Below, piece after piece: positions 60,451 to 64,000 of a DNA stretch of 64,000 nt. The DNA comes from Effrenium voratum (taxonomy: Eukaryota > Sar > Dinophyceae > Suessiales > Symbiodiniaceae), in contig CAUJNA010000518.1 of NCBI GenBank assembly GCA_963377175.1, positions 144,562-208,561 on the forward strand. Reading direction: 5' to 3'. The notes beneath the pieces were generated by a model. It saw only the letters and a list, made by a program, of their open reading frames with translations, was not told the origin of the DNA and did no database searches. How positions within the stretch are numbered: position 1 is the stretch's first letter; each line of letters starts with the position of its first letter. Made by a program: the position numbers and the translations under genes.

Positions 60451-63215
60451 CTGCGCGTCAGAGGCTGGGCGTCGGAATTTTGGAAGCGTCATGAATGACG
60501 AGTCAGAGCTCTCTCTTCCAAATGTGTGTGTGTGTGTTTTTTAGGAGACCCCCAAAATGGATCAAATGGTGGTTGCGCTTGAAAACACACCAAACAGGGT
60601 GCCCTCAAAAAACGACAACGAATGGGCACTTCTCCTTTTCGTCTTCCTTTCGACACATTGAAGTCGCTTTCACTTGAGACCTGCCCAGAATAAGAAGTTT
60701 CTCCGGAAAAGACGAAACCACTGGACTGCAACCAAAAGCACACATAGCCGGGTAATTTACTCCAGAAGGGAGCATCCGTGTGCCCATGTCACAAAACTCA
60801 AAGCCCCAAAGGAACAAAAAAGGCGCAAAGCAGCAGCTGAACAATCAACAACAACTCCTGCGTGTCAGCCTCTGTTGTTCTGCGGACGTTCTCTTGGACA
60901 ACCCATCGGCCTAAACCCCAATGTAGGCACAGAACGCACTCTGTTCAGAGATCTCTCTGGAAAGAGGGGGACTCGAAAACAAGAACATCTATGGACGCGC
61001 GTCTTACCCCCCCTGTGCTGCAAATCATGTAGCTTGCGCGCCACAGACTCCACGCAGTGGACAACTACAACTCTCGTGTCATGGCACAGCTCTGTCACGG
61101 AAGATGACTAATGGCCCCAATGTGGCTGCTGCGGAAAGGAAACCAAAAGACGCCATCACATCGCCAAATGGTGTTGCACCAAACCCAAGGCCCCCTCCCA
61201 AATGACGCCTGTCTTTGTCATACGCATTTTGCATTGTACAACGTGCAGTTCACAGCAGAAAACGGGGGCAAGTATGTTCTGCCGTCTCCTTTCAAAACTT
61301 CCCCAGGGATCCCGGCAAGAGACCTACCGACCCCAGGAGCCCGCCTCTTCTGCCGCCTCTGTTGGGCCCTGCAAGACAAACTCATCGTGAACCTGCGGAA
61401 CGCGCAGGTTTCCAGGTGGCTGGACGAGGAGCTGAGCTTGTTGGAGGTCCTCTATTTCAGGTGGACAGTTCGCCCAAACAGAGCCTGGATACCAACTGTG
61501 AATCCTCCATTTGCTCAAGTCCCTTGGAAAGAGTCAAAAAATATGTCCAGTAGTGATGAATTCCCTTTAAAACCAACAGGGAAAAATTAAAAATATTCGT
61601 AACCAGATGGAAGGAATGATTTTTGGCCACAACGCGGCTTGTGGCGCTCGGACTTCGCTTTGAATTGGCGAAGCTATCATAAGGCTCCTTGGAGACCGGG
61701 GGTTGATGCTGACGCAAAAGGGGCATTTTAGATGCTGACGCAACTGGGAGTTCGGATCGGCTCACATTGATAGACCTTTGACCTCCTTTGTCAGCGTCAC
61801 CGACGGGTCCGACGCAGTTTTGACATGCCAGGTCCGAAGAAAATGCTTCGGCACATCAGCTTCGGCAAGGTGGGCTCCCAAGACCTGGAAGGGCTCTATT
61901 GGGCTGCCCCATTTCCGATCCGCTCAAAGTGAGTCTAACCTTTAGTGGGTTAAACTCGTAAACTACCACTCCATGGCTAAAAAGATCTAAAAGGCTAAGG
62001 AACCGGATGGCCTCCGCAACCCACCAAGGAAAGTACGTTCTCCCAAGAACCGAAGCGCTTTGCGCTCCGGCTCCTGCGGTTCCTGCGGCTCCTGCGGCTG
62101 CGGCTCGCGCCTGCAGCACAAGTTGGAAGCCCAGCTCCTTGAGCCTTGGGTGCGACCACAGCCGCAGCATGGCCGCCTGAGCGCATGACACACGCACGCG
62201 CTGGTGCCAGTGGGTCCGGCGCGTGTCGTGGACCCAACCGGGAAAGTGCCACGCCAGTGCCTCTTTTGCGGCCAGGGATTTCTTGAAACAGGGAAACCGT
62301 GGCTTTTAGGGGGGAAACGCTCAGAAAGCTCTCCCCAAGGACAACCTCCAAAAGCACCTTGGAGAAGGTCGCCGAACCAAGTCCCCAAACAAGCAACCAA
62401 CCGACAAAGCAGCAGAGCAACAAAGCCACGAAGCAACAAACCAACTATGTAACAACGCAACGAAGCAAGCCAACCAGCCAACTGGCCCAGGAAACAATGC
62501 AGAGTCAGCTGTCAGAACTGCTGGCGAGGTGTCGTCGGCGCTTTCATGCTCTGGGTTCAATGGTCTGCTCTCCTTCCCCGAGCCGGCACTTCAACGCAGG
62601 TGGTGCCATTCGAGCAAATCTGCCAGCGACCTGACTTCTTTCCTTCGAGAGGAAGGACAATGTGGGCAGGCTTTGGGGCGAAAAACTGGGGCAGTGGGCG
62701 GAAGTCGCCAACCTCAAACACCATGACATAATGATAATCCCAAACGAACCCGCTCTCAAAGCGGCCAAGAAGCCAGAAGGAGAAGTATCAGCTTTGCCCT
62801 TTGCCCCCCATGTCTTGCAGCATGAGTCGAGAAGGCCCAAGGGGCCTAACTTTCAGACTCCGCGACTCCTTTTTGGGGCGGGGCGAGCACCACCCGAAAC
62901 CGTCGCTGAGAGCAAGCACACAATTTGCCAAATGTCGGGTGAGAAACCAAAAAAGCATGTCCTCTTGTACGGTAATGCTGTGGATGGACGAAAACCAGCA
63001 TCCTACACCACTTTGAAACCATGGTTGAAATCATTGTTTGGGGGGTATTTAGAGGGGAATCGACATTCTGGGGTTTCTTGGACAGTATCCCAGCTCTCCC
63101 GGCCCATTTTCCCGAGGCAGAACTTCTCTCTGCTTGGCTTCTTCGGGGCTTCGGGCAGTGACGACATCCGCAGCAGAGCCCTGGATGGCGTAGTTCACCG
63201 CGGCGCGCTCGCAGC
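60404..63215 (-). CDS. Family-A DNA polymerase (organellar type), 3' part of gene
   Basis: Four exons (63157-63215, 62111-62176, 61345-61392, 60404-60450) join in one frame. They give, in order, ERAAVNYAIQGSAADVV (the R-N-Q-G-S-A-A-D motif lining the nucleotide site), AMLRLWSHPRLKELGFQLVL, VHDEFVLQGPTEAAEE (motif C with the catalytic His-Asp-Glu) and ATQIVKQLMVAPLKD. This is the palm domain of a Pol I-type polymerase. The EGP/QGP-TE-A-E-A phrasing after HDE resembles plant and protist organellar polymerases (POP) more than bacterial Pol I. All four joins are GC-AG introns of 0.7-0.9 kb. Motifs A and B, and any exonuclease domain, must lie beyond 63.2 kb and past the right edge. Likely role: replication and repair of plastid or mitochondrial DNA. 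Confidence 0.8.
61345..61392 (-). CDS. DNA polymerase exon with motif C (HDE)
   Basis: 48 nt, acceptor cgttccgcag, donor GAG^GC; reads VHDEFVLQGPTEAAEE. Asp-Glu bind catalytic metal in the family. Confidence 0.8.
62111..62176 (-). CDS. DNA polymerase exon before motif C
   Basis: 66 nt = 22 codons, acceptor atgcgctcag, donor CTGCAG^GC; reads AAMLRLWSHPRLKELGF then QLVLQ. Confidence 0.8.
62978..63085. mobile_element. MITE family A, copy 4 (right end truncated)
   Basis: CTGTGGATGGACGAAAACC at the left, ggtttcttggacag-TA at the right. Lies in the polymerase intron between 62176 and 63157. Confidence 0.65.
63157..63215 (-). CDS. DNA polymerase exon with QGSAAD motif
   Basis: 59 nt, acceptor ctttttccgtag, donor GTCACT^GC; reads CERAAVNYAIQGSAADVVT after a split codon. 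Confidence 0.85.
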
Positions 63216-63345
63216 CTACGGAAAAAGAAACCGGCATCCGAATTGAATGGGCTCAGGCTGAGAGGGTCTCTAATCCCCAAAAAAAACACACATCAACGCA
63301 AAAGCGTGTAGTCTTTGTAGCTGTTCAACCACCTCGAAATCCACA

Positions 63346-63475
63346 CTGTGGATGGACGAAAAACCATTTGGCACCACGTTGAAACCGTGGGTTGAAGCCA
63401 TTGCTCGGCAGTATTTACAGGGGAAATGATGATTTTAGGGTTGCTTAGGTGGCGCGGGATTTCTTCCATCCACAG
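63346..63475. mobile_element. MITE family A, copy 5
   Basis: CTGTGGATGGACGAAAAACC ... GGGATTTCTTCCATCCACAG, TA on the right side. Confidence 0.75.
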
Positions 63476-63781
63476 TAGCTTGCAAGAATAGACTCCTCGC
63501 TAAACCCTGCCCCCCCCCCGATTTGTAACTGAGGGGATTTAAGCAGGGGTCAGCATCAAATAAGCCTGAAGTTGTGGTTTGGGGCAGAGGTGGGTTGGGA
63601 ATTCAATCCAGTGATTGTCTCACTTTCGTTGGCGCCCTAACCTCCAACCCCCGATCCCAAACCACCCATCCGGAGAAAGATGACATCCCGAAGAAGCTAT
63701 CAGCAAGCGCAGGACCAGAACACTCCATGGCATCGTTGTGAAGCATTTTTTTAAAAAAAAAAACTAGAGATTCATGCGCGG

Positions 63782-63858
63782 GGACCGCAGGTTTTAGTCC
63801 TTCTTTCCATTTACCAGGGCAACCCATTTGGGGTTACCTTGTTTTTGACCCACAGCCG
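63782..63858. mobile_element. MITE family E (inverted)
   Basis: ggaccgcaggttttagtcc ... ccagggcaacccatttgggg ... tttttgacccacagcc, reverse complement of the 54.5 kb copy. Confidence 0.6.
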
Positions 63859-64000
63859 TCACTTCACTTAGTTGTGTGTCTTCCCAAACCCTCCCTCCCA
63901 ACACACCATTTTTTTCATCCATGAGGGATGCGCGACCTGGTGCGTTGGCCCTGCCCCTCCATCCATGGTCAGTGGATGGGGCAGGCCTCCAGCGTTCCAG

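Noticed and set aside
61393..61419. 27-nt intron between LLVQ and VHDEF readings
   Set aside because: Too short and without GT/GC donor; the upstream LVLQ is supplied instead by the exon at 62111-62176.
61111..61590. 159-codon plus-strand frame
   Set aside because: Opposite to the exon encoding the HDE motif of the DNA polymerase; composition of a shadow frame.

Overview
The window looks like nuclear DNA of a dinoflagellate (Symbiodiniaceae/Polarella-like), and the right call is by content rather than by any single marker. Coding sequence is broken into exons of about 40-90 nt. The introns I could join begin with GC rather than GT and end in AG. Nearly all coding-like sequence lies on one strand (minus). 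The space between exons is packed with short foldback elements, and a very large Ty1/copia-type retrotransposon of a kind typical of these genomes occupies the left-centre. A 100-N scaffold gap lies at 1657-1756.

Layout. 1-487 is a truncated second copy of the retrotransposon (RNase H region). 488-846 is a degenerate C/A-rich block, possibly assembly noise, followed by a 180-bp-arm inverted repeat (859-1335) and the gap. 1757-6660 holds a few isolated exon-like segments and foldback elements. 6661-11969 is a minus-strand gene for a protein with three EF-hands, reconstructed from seven exons. 12000-13713 is repeat-rich non-coding DNA. 13714-31797 is a complete LTR retrotransposon (18,074 bp, 350-bp LTRs differing at 2 positions, TSD CGGGT), read on the minus strand. 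31798-58900 is a long stretch with many short minus-strand exon-like segments whose proteins I do not recognise, plus at least six foldback (MITE) families. About 58.9-63.2 kb holds the 3' part of a minus-strand gene for a family-A DNA polymerase (plant/protist organellar type), continuing beyond the right edge.

The retrotransposon is the main find. Its reading frame is open for about 16.6 kb except at three stop codons, all UGA and all at module boundaries. ORF1 (coiled coil + acidic tract + Gag-like core) passes to ORF2 by what would be a +1 shift at ACC-UGA. ORF2 (two CCCH zinc fingers, DTG protease, integrase, YVDD reverse transcriptase, RNase H, then a region with cytosine-methyltransferase-like motifs and an unknown domain) passes to ORF3 by what would be a -1 shift at GGGAAAG. 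ORF3 is in frame with ORF4 across one UGA. ORF4 contains a domain matching the Tpt1/KptA RNA 2'-phosphotransferase pattern flanked by cysteine clusters. Near-identical LTRs argue that the element inserted recently, so three breaks located exactly between modules are more likely to be recoding sites than decay. This is inference from one copy.
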